Shown here: positions 33,889 to 42,346 of the stretch, piece by piece
How positions within the stretch are numbered: the first letter of the stretch is position 1
How the letters are laid out: every line of letters starts with the position of its first letter
Assembly: GCF_031954525.1 (NCBI RefSeq)
Contig: NZ_CP134867.1
Span: 3,100,001-3,164,000, forward strand
DNA from: Dyella sp. BiH032
GTDB taxonomy: Bacteria > Pseudomonadota > Gammaproteobacteria > Xanthomonadales > Rhodanobacteraceae
Reading direction: 5' to 3'
Length of the DNA stretch: 64,000 nt
Program-made: the position numbers and the translations under genes
The notes under the pieces: model-generated
What the model was told of the DNA's origin: nothing
What the model saw: the letters and a program-made list of their open reading frames with translations, nothing else
Database searches by the model: none

Positions 33889-33918
33889 ACTAAAGCACAG
33901 CCTTGCTGCGCCGCGCAA
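33889..33918 (-). promoter_or_regulatory. Weak candidate promoter for the asnB leader transcript
   Basis: TTGCGC and TTTAGT on the minus strand, spaced by 18 bases. Initiation about seven bases past the second box would place the first transcribed base at the leader ATG, a leaderless message. Both boxes are poor matches. Confidence 0.35.
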
Positions 33919-33961
33919 GAGAAATTTTTCTCCCCCTTCCCTCGGTCCGCCGTCCGCATAG

Positions 33962-34041
33962 CGTGGGTGAGCACAGCGAACCCCAACGTGGCGCCCCCGC
34001 GCGAGGTTCGCTGGGTTTCGCCGGTGGCTCGCCCCAACCTA
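33962..34041. repeat. Partial relative of the dispersed repeat end (copy C)
   Basis: Contains GGGTGAGCACAGCGAACCCC and ends in GCTCGCCCCAACCTAC, one base different from the ends of copies A and B (GCTCACCCCAACCTAC). The rest of the repeat is missing. The stop codon of the next gene lies within its last bases. Confidence 0.55.
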
Positions 34042-34416
34042 CGTCTCAGTCTTCGGGGCACTGACCCAGGTCCGCGCCTCGTCCAGTTGCGCTGTCTCGT
34101 ACAGGCGAAATTCCCCTGGGGAGAGGAAGCCCAGCGCCTTGGCCAGATTGCGCATCCAGCCCACGTCGGTGACCAGGGCGGCGCGCTCCCAGCCGCTGAA
34201 ATGGCGGAAGCCGAGCTTGGCATCGTCCCACATCGCGCCGGGGTCGAAGCCGGTGAAGTCCTGGTCGATATGGAAGATCACGCGCAGCTTGCGGTTGAGC
34301 GCGAACGCCGCTTCGATGTCGGGAATTACCACCCGCTCGTAGTCGGCCGCGGTGACTTGGTTGTGGGCGGTGAATCCGATCACGCCCGGCGGCAGGCCGG
34401 TCATCTGCACGATCAT
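34039..34416 (-). CDS. STAS/SpoIIAA-like domain protein
   Basis: A 125-residue single-domain protein. The pattern GVIGFTAHNQVTAADYERVVIPDIEAA, quoted here in part as VIGFTAHNQVTAADYERV, then LRVIFHIDQDFTGFDPGAMWDD and LVTDVGWMRN, matches the SpoIIAA-like (DUF3478) family. Members lack the phosphorylatable serine motif of true anti-anti-sigma factors, and their role is unclear. The ATG at 34416 has GGGAG upstream. It stands between the molybdopterin-domain gene and the asnB leader, with separate spacing on both sides. Confidence 0.85.
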   Translation of the reverse strand: MIVQMTGLPPGVIGFTAHNQVTAADYERVVIPDIEAAFALNRKLRVIFHIDQDFTGFDPGAMWDDAKLGFRHFSGWERAALVTDVGWMRNLAKALGFLSPGEFRLYETAQLDEARTWVSAPKTET

Positions 34417-34530
34417 GGCTCCGGCTCCCTGTGGAAGAGACTGTCGCTATCCAAGCGCGCCGACTGTTGCGCGGGGGGCTAGAACCCGTGAAGGGCCAGG
34501 CAACAAATGCCGCCTTCGCGGCGATGCCGG

Positions 34531-35007
34531 CTAGTCGGTCACCCGAATGACCGCGACCTGCCTTACCCAACGCGCAGGCCGTGCTTCGGCAGGAATCACC
34601 AGGCGCCACGGACCATCGCCCGGCGACATTGCCTGGCCGTTCTCGCGGTCCGCCAGCAGGATGTGCGCATTACCCAGCGTGGGGTCCAGGTCGGCCAGGG
34701 CGAAGACCGCTTCGTAGCCATCCCGCGCCGACACCCGGACAAGCCGGGTGAGCTGCTTGCCCTTGAGGCTCTCGGCGGTTGCCAGGCCGGCGGCCTTGAG
34801 CACCTCGCGCAGGTCGTAGCCTTCATAGGTGGATGTCCGGCCGTGGGCGGTCGCCGATATGGACTGGCGCGGCAGCTTCGCGACAGCCGCCTGGATGTCG
34901 ACCGAGCGACCGCCGATCTCGATGATCGCGGCGGATGGATTTGCGTCGACCGCCCACGAGGGAACAGCGACGAGCAAAGCGAACACCCACAGAACACGAA
35001 GACGCAT
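34531..35007 (-). CDS. Exported oxidoreductase-like molybdopterin-binding domain protein
   Basis: A 158-residue protein with a signal peptide (RVLWVFALLVAVPSWA, cut before VDANP) and one domain resembling the Mo-pterin-binding fold of sulfite oxidase-type enzymes. Segments include STYEGYDLREVLKAAGL, GYEAVFALADLDPTLG, PWRLVIPAEARPARWVRQV. The stand-alone domain lacks a dimerisation domain, and the Mo-ligand cysteine of true sulfite oxidases is not evident, so cofactor binding is uncertain. It starts 9 bases after recJ with AGGAG before the ATG, so it is probably the last gene of the ABC-F/RpfE/recJ unit. Confidence 0.8.
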   Translation of the reverse strand: MRLRVLWVFALLVAVPSWAVDANPSAAIIEIGGRSVDIQAAVAKLPRQSISATAHGRTSTYEGYDLREVLKAAGLATAESLKGKQLTRLVRVSARDGYEAVFALADLDPTLGNAHILLADRENGQAMSPGDGPWRLVIPAEARPARWVRQVAVIRVTD

Positions 35008-35015
35008 GATGTCTC

Positions 35016-36737
35016 CTAGCCGGCCAGTGGTTCGAAGTAGCGCAGCAGCAGGCGCGGACTTTCCCTGCCCTGCCAATCGTTGATCGTGAGTTCGTAGGCC
35101 GCGCGCAACCGCGACGGCGGCGGCTGGCCCGTGTAGGCGCCGAACATCACCGCGTCGTGAACGCTGCCGTCCCGCGGATCGGACAGCGTGAGGCGAAGGT
35201 GCGTCTCGCCCATCACCTTCCACGCGGCACACACGAATTCGTTGTCGAACACCGGCTCCGGAAAGGCTTGTCCCCACGGACCGCCGTAGCGCAGCTGGCG
35301 CGCCAGCTCCAGCGTCGCGGCGCCGGGCGGCAGTTCGCCGTCGGTATACAGCACGGCCTCCAGGCGTTCCTCGTCCAGCCATTCGCGGGCGACCGCATCG
35401 AACGCGGCGGCGAAGCGGGCGAAGTCCTGTGCTTTCAGGCTCAGGCCAGCCGCCATGGCGTGGCCGCCGAAACGCTCGATCAGCCCCGGCTGGCGCGCGT
35501 CGATCGCGGCCAGCGCGTCGCGGATGTGGAACCCGGCGATGGAACGGCCCGAGCCGCGCAGCTCTCCGGTGTTGTCCTCGCTCGCCGGGGCGAAGGCGAT
35601 GACCGGGCGATGCATGCGCTCCTTGAGCTTGGACGCGACCAGTCCCACCACCCCGGCGTGCCACGACGGCTCGAACAAGGCCACGCCTACCGCGTCGGTA
35701 TCCGCCGCACGGGCGACCATGACCTCAGCCTCCGCCACCATCGCCGCCTGCAGCTCGCGGCGCTCCTGGTTGATGGTACTCAGCTGCTCGGCATAGCGGC
35801 GCGCGACCGCAAGGTCGTCGGTGAGCAGGCACTCGACGCCCAGGCGCATGTCTTCCAGCCGGCCCGCCGCGTTGAGGCGCGGGCCGACCGAATACCCGAG
35901 ATCGCTGGCGCACAGCGTGGCCAGGCTGCGCCGGCCGGATTCCACCAGCGCGGCGATGCCCGCGCAGGCGCGGCCGGCGCGGATGCGCTTGAGTCCTGCC
36001 TCGACGAGCACGCGGTTGTTGTAGTCCAACGGCACCAGGTCGGCGACAGTGCCCAGCGCCACTAGGTCGAGCAGTGCCGAGAGATCGGGTTCGCCACCGG
36101 CGAAGGCGCCCTGCTCCCGCAGCTTCGCGCGCAGCGCCAGCAGCAGGTAGAACATCACGCCGACGCCCGCCAGCGCCTTGCTGGGGAAGGCATCGCCGGC
36201 GAGATTGGGATTGACCATCGCATCGGCGGCGGGCAGCTGTTCGCCGGGCAGATGGTGATCGGTGACGATCACGCGGATGCCCAGCGCCTGCGCCGTGGCG
36301 ACGCCGGCCACGCTGGCCACGCCGTTATCGACGGTGACGATGAGCTGCGGACTCGGCTGCAACGACTCGACCAGCGCGGGGCTGAGGCCATAGCCGTGGA
36401 TGAAACGATTGGGCACGGCATAGGCGACGTCCCTCGCGCCGAGCAGGCGCAGACCGCGCACCGCGACGGCCGTGCCGGTAGCGCCATCACAGTCGTAGTC
36501 GCCGGCGATCAGGATGCGCCAGTCCGCGCGGATCGCCTCGGCCAGCAGCTCCACCGCACGTTCCATGCCGCCCAGCTGGTGCGGCGCAAGCATGCGGGCG
36601 AGCCGGTGGTCGGCATCGACCGGCGTGAGCACGCCGCGCGCGGCATAGACCTGCCGCAACACCGGATGCACGCCATCGCTCCAGCCCTGTGGCGTCCCCT
36701 TGGGCACGCGGCGGCGCAGGCTCAGGCGGGGCGTCAC
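35016..36737 (-). CDS. recJ: Single-stranded-DNA-specific exonuclease RecJ
   Basis: A 573-residue 5'-3' exonuclease for recombination and mismatch repair. The DHH phosphoesterase core shows LIAGDYDCDGATGTAVAVRG, TVDNGVAS and IVTDHHLPGEQLP. The DHHA1 part has GSGRSIAGFHIRDALAAID and RFGGHAMAAGLSL, and a C-terminal OB-like region follows. The start is a GTG at 36737 that overlaps the stop of the RpfE-type gene by GTGA, so translation is coupled. Any ATG start would be inside the conserved region or far upstream in the other gene. Confidence 0.96.
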   Translation of the reverse strand: MTPRLSLRRRVPKGTPQGWSDGVHPVLRQVYAARGVLTPVDADHRLARMLAPHQLGGMERAVELLAEAIRADWRILIAGDYDCDGATGTAVAVRGLRLLGARDVAYAVPNRFIHGYGLSPALVESLQPSPQLIVTVDNGVASVAGVATAQALGIRVIVTDHHLPGEQLPAADAMVNPNLAGDAFPSKALAGVGVMFYLLLALRAKLREQGAFAGGEPDLSALLDLVALGTVADLVPLDYNNRVLVEAGLKRIRAGRACAGIAALVESGRRSLATLCASDLGYSVGPRLNAAGRLEDMRLGVECLLTDDLAVARRYAEQLSTINQERRELQAAMVAEAEVMVARAADTDAVGVALFEPSWHAGVVGLVASKLKERMHRPVIAFAPASEDNTGELRGSGRSIAGFHIRDALAAIDARQPGLIERFGGHAMAAGLSLKAQDFARFAAAFDAVAREWLDEERLEAVLYTDGELPPGAATLELARQLRYGGPWGQAFPEPVFDNEFVCAAWKVMGETHLRLTLSDPRDGSVHDAVMFGAYTGQPPPSRLRAAYELTINDWQGRESPRLLLRYFEPLAG

Positions 36738-37648
36738 CGGCCCGCCCCGCGCCAGAAGCGCAAGCGGTGCCAGGGACGAAGCAGCCACCGTTCGCCGCTG
36801 GCGAAGGACAACGACAACGTCGTGCCCGACAGGCGTTCGAGCATGGGCCACCAGGAGCCGGCCAGGTCGGCGACAGGCAGATCCTGCAGATCGATCAGCC
36901 AGCCGCTTTTCGCCGCGGCGATCGCGTCCGGCGTGCGCGACGCCACCTCGACGCCCGCGCGCGCAGCCAGCGCGCCGAGCAGCACGTCGTCGCTGACGCA
37001 GCCGGCGAGCTCGCTGCGCACGGCCACCGGCAGCGAGCCGCCGCCCCATAGCCACAGGCTGTTCACCGGCGGCAGACCGAGTTCGCGCCGCTGCGCATTC
37101 AGCGGATGCTGGTGCAGCAGCACCTGTACCTCAGTGAGGATGGCGCGCCAGCGGCGCCCTTCCGTGCCCTCCGGCAGATGCTGGGCCAGGTCTTCGCCCA
37201 GCGCCTGCTCGGGCGAAGCGAACGGAGGCAGCCGGGCATCGGGCGGCAGGCGCACATGCCAGCGGTCCGGAGAACTCACTTCCAGCGTCATGCCGGCGTC
37301 GCCGAAGACCGGCTTCAAGGGTCGCGCCAGATCGAGCGCGTCGTCCATGCTCAGTTGCATCTGCCCACAGGCCAGCAGTCGCGCGCCGTTGAGGTCGGGC
37401 TGGATCCAGGCCGGGTCGGCGCTCAGCCAGGCGGCGTCCGCGGCGTCGCCGGCCAGCAGTTCGCGGGTGAGCGCGGCCGGCGCGAAACCGCCCACGCATT
37501 CGAAGTAGCTGGCCAGGCCGGCAAGGTAGCCACGCGGTGCGTCGCCGGCCCGGTCCGCGCGCGCCAGCCAGGCGCGCAGCGGATGCCCTGGCTCGAAGCG
37601 CGGCAGGTCGGGCAGCCAGAGTTCGAGCGGTCTCGCCGTGTCCGCCAT
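36734..37648 (-). CDS. RpfE-type regulatory protein (phosphoglycerate-mutase-like)
   Basis: A 304-residue protein whose position upstream of recJ, overlapping it by four bases, and whose composition match the Xanthomonas RpfE-type family. Recognisable parts are the acidic N-terminus with ELWLPDLPRF, the LQPD-like ADPAWIQPDLNGARL and the family's central NSLWLWGGGSLP. Members are also annotated as phosphoglycerate mutase-like, but I see no classical mutase active-site motif. In Xanthomonas, rpfE belongs to the region of diffusible-signal genes. No rpfF, rpfC or rpfG is in this window. It follows the ABC-F gene by four bases. Confidence 0.7.
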   Translation of the reverse strand: MADTARPLELWLPDLPRFEPGHPLRAWLARADRAGDAPRGYLAGLASYFECVGGFAPAALTRELLAGDAADAAWLSADPAWIQPDLNGARLLACGQMQLSMDDALDLARPLKPVFGDAGMTLEVSSPDRWHVRLPPDARLPPFASPEQALGEDLAQHLPEGTEGRRWRAILTEVQVLLHQHPLNAQRRELGLPPVNSLWLWGGGSLPVAVRSELAGCVSDDVLLGALAARAGVEVASRTPDAIAAAKSGWLIDLQDLPVADLAGSWWPMLERLSGTTLSLSFASGERWLLRPWHRLRFWRGAGR

Positions 37649-37652
37649 GCGC

Positions 37653-39548
37653 TCAGGCCTCCAGTTGTTCGTAGAGTTCCAGCCACTCGCCCTCGAGCAT
37701 TTCCTTCTCGCGGCGCAGCTCGCTCTGGCGCTGGCCCAGTTTCATCAGTTCGGCCGTGGGGCCGTTGTAGGTGTCCGGGTCGGCCAGTTTGGCTTCCAGC
37801 TTGGCCAGTTCGTCGTCGATCGCGGCGACCCGCGTCTCGATCTTCTTCACGCGCTGGCGCGTGGCTTTCTCGTTCTCGCGCTGCGCGGCGGCGGCGCGGC
37901 GGCGATCGGCGGCGGATACCGCCGGCGCACCTTCCGGTTCCTCGGCTTTCTTCTGGGCGTTGCCGCGCGCGCGGAGCCAGCGCGCGTAGTCGTCCAGGTC
38001 GCCGTCGAAATTCTCGACCCGGCCATCGGCCACGCGCCAGAAGCTGTCGCAGACCATGCCCAGCAGGTGCCGGTCGTGCGAGACCAGCACCAGGGCGCCG
38101 TCGAACTCGGCCAGCGCGTCGGCCAGCGCCTCGCGCATGTCCAGGTCCAGGTGATTGGTGGGCTCGTCGAGCAGCAGCAGATTGGGCTTGTCCCAGGCGA
38201 TCAGCGCCAGCGCCAGTCGCGCGCGCTCGCCACCGGAGAAACCGTCCACCGATTCGAAGGCGCGGTCGCCGGCGAAGTTCCAGTTGCCGAGGAAATCGCG
38301 CAGCACCTGCGCGCCCACGCCGGGGGCCTTGTCCTGCAAGTGGTCGAATGGGCTCGCGCCCTCGCGCAGGCTTTCCACCGTGTGCTGGGCGAAGTAGCCG
38401 ATCTTCAGGTCCTTGTGCGCCTTGCGCTCGCCGCCCAGCGGCGCCAGCTCGCCGACCAGGGTCTTGACCAGGGTCGACTTGCCCGCGCCGTTCGGGCCCA
38501 GCAGGCCGACGCGGTCGCCGGCTTCGAGGCGGAAGCGCACGTCGCGCAGGATCACTGCGGGTGCGGCGCCCTGCTCGCCCGGATAGCCGGCGTCCACCTC
38601 TTCCAGCTGCAGCATGGAATCCGGCAGGCGGTCGGGGACAGCGAACTGGAAGCGGAACGGTCGTTCTGCGCGCACTGCCTCGGTACCGGCCATCTTCTCC
38701 AGCCGCTTCATGCGCGACTGCGCCTGCTTGGCCTTGCTGGCCTTGGCCTTGAAGCGGTCGATGAAGGATTGCAGATGCGCGCGCTCGGCCTGTTCGCGTT
38801 CGTGGGCGATCTGCTGCAGGCGCAGCTGCTCGGCGCGCTGGCGCTCGAAGGCGCTGTAGTTGCCGGTGTAGAGCTTGGCCCGGCCTTCGTTCAGATGCAG
38901 GGTGTGGGTAATCACGCCGTCGAGGAACTCGCGATCGTGCGAGATCACCAGCAAAGTACCCTGGTAGCGGCGCAGCCATTCTTCCAGCCACAGCACCGCG
39001 TCGAGATCGAGGTGGTTGGTGGGCTCGTCCAGCAGCAGCAGCTCGGACGGGGCCATCAGCGCGCGGGCGAGGTTCAGGCGCACGCGCCAGCCGCCGGAGA
39101 ACTCGCGTACCGCGCGCTCGTGCGTCTCCGGCGGAAAGCCCAGTCCGTGCAGCAGCCGGCCGGCGCGCGCGCGGGCGTCGTAGCCGTGCAGTTCCTCGAT
39201 GCGGTGGTGTGCCTTGGCCATCGCCTCGGTGTCGCCGCGGGCCTGGGCATCCAGTTCGTCGCGCAGTGCGATGGCCAGTTCCTCGTCGCCCCCCATCACG
39301 TAGTCGATGGCCGGATCCGGCAGCGCCGGCGTTTCCTGGGCCACCGAGGCCAGGCGCAGCCTGGCGGGCATGTCCAGCTCGCCCGCGTCGGCCTCCAGCT
39401 TGCCCTGCAGGGCGGCGAACAGGCTGGACTTGCCGCAGCCGTTGCGGCCGACCACGCCCAGCCGCCAGCCGCTCTGGATCACCAGGTCGATGTCGGAAAG
39501 CAGCAGCCGGGCGCCGCGGCGCAGGGCGAAATGGCGAAAAGAAATCAT
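37653..39548 (-). CDS. ABC-F family ATPase (YheS-like)
   Basis: A 631-residue protein with two ABC domains in tandem and no membrane segment. The first has GRNGCGKSS, FSGGWRVRLNLARAL and LLLLDEPTNHLD; the second has GPNGAGKST, FSGGERARLALAL and the same LLLLDEPTNHLD. A linker of about 80 residues (RAEQLRLQQIAHEREQAERA) and a C-terminal coiled coil (about 555-630) flank them. ABC-F proteins act on ribosomes in translation, and the YheS-like subgroup is suggested by order and length. The ATG at 39548 is chosen because ISFRHFALRRG starts the first domain. It leads a unit with the RpfE-type gene and recJ. Confidence 0.93.
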   Translation of the reverse strand: MISFRHFALRRGARLLLSDIDLVIQSGWRLGVVGRNGCGKSSLFAALQGKLEADAGELDMPARLRLASVAQETPALPDPAIDYVMGGDEELAIALRDELDAQARGDTEAMAKAHHRIEELHGYDARARAGRLLHGLGFPPETHERAVREFSGGWRVRLNLARALMAPSELLLLDEPTNHLDLDAVLWLEEWLRRYQGTLLVISHDREFLDGVITHTLHLNEGRAKLYTGNYSAFERQRAEQLRLQQIAHEREQAERAHLQSFIDRFKAKASKAKQAQSRMKRLEKMAGTEAVRAERPFRFQFAVPDRLPDSMLQLEEVDAGYPGEQGAAPAVILRDVRFRLEAGDRVGLLGPNGAGKSTLVKTLVGELAPLGGERKAHKDLKIGYFAQHTVESLREGASPFDHLQDKAPGVGAQVLRDFLGNWNFAGDRAFESVDGFSGGERARLALALIAWDKPNLLLLDEPTNHLDLDMREALADALAEFDGALVLVSHDRHLLGMVCDSFWRVADGRVENFDGDLDDYARWLRARGNAQKKAEEPEGAPAVSAADRRRAAAAQRENEKATRQRVKKIETRVAAIDDELAKLEAKLADPDTYNGPTAELMKLGQRQSELRREKEMLEGEWLELYEQLEA

Positions 39549-39764
39549 GGGAACAACGTATCCGGCATAGCGATGGGAGGGGGCGTCCAGCCGCCCGCGG
39601 CCGACCATGATAGCGGACGCTTCGCGCCCTCCCGCGGCTGTCCGCCGCGCCGCCCACACCCGGAATGCCCACCGCATCGCAGTCGCGCATCCTGCACGTA
39701 GCGCCCCCGGGGCGGTTCTGCTACAACGACGCCGCACTGCGCAGCGGCCACGTACCGCTGCCGC

Positions 39765-39794
39765 TTGGGGGCATCGAGATAATCGACATATAGA
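39765..39794 (+). promoter_or_regulatory. Candidate promoter for the small exported protein
   Basis: TTGGGG and TATAGA separated by 18 bases, the second about 54 bases before the ATG at 39848. The -10 box is good, the -35 box weak. The remaining intergenic bases (39549-39764) show nothing else. Confidence 0.35.
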
Positions 39795-39847
39795 TAACGT
39801 GCGGAGGCGCAGCCTTGGCTGGTCTCCGTTGCCGTGGAGAGGGGACC

Positions 39848-40186
39848 ATGACCAAGTTCAGCATCAGCCTGCCGATGATCGCGCTGCTCGCCGTCGGCGC
39901 CGCCGCGCCGCAGGCCGTCCGGGCGGACAATCTGCTGATCAACCGCGTGAAGCAGGAACAGGGCATGGACCTTCCCGCCCGCGGCATGAGCATGGCGCAG
40001 GTGGAGCAGAAATACGGCGCGCCCAAGCGCAAGCTGTCGCCCCGCGGCGGCGACACCGCCAAGCATCCGGTGATCAATCGCTGGGACTACGCTAGCTTCA
40101 TCGTGTACTTCGAGCACAGCCACGTGATCCATGCCGTGCTCAACACGCCGGCCGGCAACAACAAGAGTCCGGAATCGGTCAACTGA
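39848..40186 (+). CDS. Conserved small exported protein
   Basis: A 112-residue protein with a signal peptide (TKFSISLPMIALLAVGAAAP, cut before or after QAVRA). The mature part contains QEQGMDLPARGMSMAQVEQK YGAPKRKL and INRWDYASFIVYFEHSHVIH, quoted in two pieces. The MxQVExxYGxP pattern recalls the SmpA/OmlA-like fold used in outer-membrane assembly factors, but no lipobox cysteine is present. Function is unknown. The ATG at 39848 is preceded by GGAGAGGGG. Similar proteins appear to be common in Xanthomonadales (recollection). Confidence 0.75.
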   Translation: MTKFSISLPMIALLAVGAAAPQAVRADNLLINRVKQEQGMDLPARGMSMAQVEQKYGAPKRKLSPRGGDTAKHPVINRWDYASFIVYFEHSHVIHAVLNTPAGNNKSPESVN

Positions 40187-40332
40187 GGCCATTGCCCCGG
40201 GCCCTCAGGCACGCCGGGCAAGCGTAAGGCCGGCGCTGCCGGCTCGGGGCCTCTGGCGTCGGCCCGATCCATTCCCTATTCGCGGCCCCCTCGCCCTACA
40301 ATTCGCGTTTCCCTCTGAAACGCGAGTCCCCC

Positions 40333-41370
40333 ATGAGCCAATCCACCCTGCGCCTGCCGGCGGAATGGGAGCCGCAGTCGGCCGTCCTGATCGCCTGGCC
40401 GCATGAGGACACCGACTGGGCCGATCGTCTGGCCGAGGTGGAGACCACTTACGTGGCCCTGGCTGCCGCGGTCACGCGCTTCGAGCCGCTGATCGTCGTG
40501 GTGGCCGATGCGGCGCTGCGCGCTCATGTCGAGAAGGAACTGCGCGCAGCGGACGTGGACCTGGGCCGCATCCGCTTCGTCGAGCTGCCGTATGACGACA
40601 CCTGGCTGCGCGACTCCGGGCCGATCACGCTCAAGGACGCCCAGGGGGCGTTCCAGCTCACCGACTTCCGCTTCACCGGCTGGGGCGGCAAATTCGGCGC
40701 CGAGCAGGACGACGCCCTGGTGGCCGGCCTGGTGCAGGCCGGCGTGTTCGGCGGCGCGCGGCACAAGCGCATCGACTGGGCGCTGGAAGGCGGCGGCATC
40801 GAGAGCGACGGCGCCGGCACGGTGCTGACGACCTGGCGCTGCCTCGTGCAACGCCATCCGGAGCAATCGCGCGAGGAGATGAGCGCGATCCTGCGCGACG
40901 GCCTGCATGCCGAGCGGATCCTGTGGCTGGACTACGGCTATCTGGAAGGCGACGACACCGACGCGCACATCGACACGCTGGCGCGCTTCGCGCCGGGCGA
41001 ACGCATCGTGTTCCAGGCCTGCGACGATCCTTCCGACCCGCATCACGAGGAGCTCGGTCGGATGGCCGCCGAACTCACCGCGCTGCGCACGCCCGAGGGC
41101 AAGCCCTATCAGCTGTATCCGCTGCCCTGGGCGCGGCCGATCATCGACGAGGGGCGTCGCCTGGCCGCGTCGTATGCCAATTACCTGATCGTCAACGGTG
41201 CCGTGCTGGTGCCCGCGTACGGCGACGCGGCGGACGACGAGGCGGCGCGCATCATCCGCGAGGCGCATCCGGGGCGCGAAGTGGTGCAGGTACCCTGCCG
41301 GCCGCTGATCTGGCAGAACGGCAGCCTGCACTGCATCACGATGCAGCTGCCGGCAGGCATCGCCGGCTGA
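40333..41370 (+). CDS. aguA: Agmatine deiminase
   Basis: A 345-residue guanidino-group hydrolase converting agmatine to N-carbamoylputrescine. Family features are LPAEWEPQSAVLIAWPHEDTDW, quoted here as EWEPQSAVLIAWPHEDTDW, DDTWLRDSGPI, WALEGGGIESDG, and the catalytic cysteine near the end (GSLHCITMQ, C334). The length is slightly below the usual 360-370. It makes the first step of the arginine-derived putrescine route, and the second enzyme is encoded at 42990. The AraC and PEBP genes lie between the two. Confidence 0.95.
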   Translation: MSQSTLRLPAEWEPQSAVLIAWPHEDTDWADRLAEVETTYVALAAAVTRFEPLIVVVADAALRAHVEKELRAADVDLGRIRFVELPYDDTWLRDSGPITLKDAQGAFQLTDFRFTGWGGKFGAEQDDALVAGLVQAGVFGGARHKRIDWALEGGGIESDGAGTVLTTWRCLVQRHPEQSREEMSAILRDGLHAERILWLDYGYLEGDDTDAHIDTLARFAPGERIVFQACDDPSDPHHEELGRMAAELTALRTPEGKPYQLYPLPWARPIIDEGRRLAASYANYLIVNGAVLVPAYGDAADDEAARIIREAHPGREVVQVPCRPLIWQNGSLHCITMQLPAGIAG

Positions 41371-41480
41371 GACGACGGGGCGCCTGCGGGCGTCCCTGCT
41401 TTTTCGCTCGGAAACGACGACCCGCCACGTGCGCCCGCCGGGCATACACTGATCGCCCCTTTCATGTCGTGCATTCGCGC

Positions 41481-42260
41481 ATGAGCAGCCTCGCCCGCCT
41501 GGACGTCTACACCCGGCATCGCCAGCGCATTGCCTCCGCTCCATTCGCGGAGCTGAGCGTCGTGCGGATTCTCCGCGGCAGCAAGCGCGTCGATGACGGC
41601 CACGACATGGCCGAGGTCATGGCCGGGCAGTATCTCGTGGTGGCCCCGGGGCAACTGTTGAATGTGGAGAACCTTCCCGCGGAAGGTGTCTACGCGGCCA
41701 GCTGCCTGTGCATTGCCGCCGATGTTCCGCGGCCGCGCGTCGACGTTCCGCCGCGACGCTGGGCCGGAATGCCGGCGCGCACCGTCCTCGACCAGGCGTT
41801 CGATCACGCCGAGCAAGGACTGCGGGAAGGGCTCGCGCCGTCGCTGCTGTCCTATCGCATCGGCGAACTGCTCGAAGCCCTGGCGCTGTGCGGTTTCGTA
41901 CCGCTGCCCAGTGATGGCGAGCCGACCACCGAGCGCGTCCGCATGCTGCTGGCGATGGCTCCCGCCGAAGACTGGCGTGCCGAGACCGTGGCTTCCCGCC
42001 TGGCGATGAGCCCGGCCACCCTGCGCCGGCGATTGGCGGCCGAGGGCTCCGGCTTTCGCGACCTCCTGGAAGAGGTTCGCCTGGGGCATGCGCTCGCGCT
42101 CGTGCAGGGAAGCGCGCAGCCGCTCAAATGGGTGGCGCACGCCTGCGGCTATCAATCCGCCTCGCGCTTTGCCGAACGCTTTCGCGAGCGGTTTGGCTGT
42201 CTTCCATCGGAACTGCGCGGGGACGATGCCGGCACCATCCGGAACGGCGTCGCCGCCTGA
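41481..42260 (+). CDS. AraC family transcriptional regulator
   Basis: A 259-residue regulator. The N-terminal half has no recognisable ligand domain but keeps the cupin-like pattern (QYLVVAPGQLLNVENLPAEG). The C-terminal half holds the double helix-turn-helix: RAETVASRLAMSPATLRRRL and PLKWVAHACGYQSASRFAERF. The ATG at 41481 follows the AguA stop by 110 bases. It is directly upstream of the PEBP-like gene and probably regulates it or the surrounding putrescine genes. An extension of this frame upstream overlaps aguA and is rejected. Confidence 0.87.
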   Translation: MSSLARLDVYTRHRQRIASAPFAELSVVRILRGSKRVDDGHDMAEVMAGQYLVVAPGQLLNVENLPAEGVYAASCLCIAADVPRPRVDVPPRRWAGMPARTVLDQAFDHAEQGLREGLAPSLLSYRIGELLEALALCGFVPLPSDGEPTTERVRMLLAMAPAEDWRAETVASRLAMSPATLRRRLAAEGSGFRDLLEEVRLGHALALVQGSAQPLKWVAHACGYQSASRFAERFRERFGCLPSELRGDDAGTIRNGVAA

Positions 42261-42346
42261 GCGTTTCAGGCGACCGCTTGCGCGTTCGCGGGCACGCGCC
42301 GTGCGGGCGGGAGCGCATGATGCGCGCCACCTGACGGAGGAACCCC

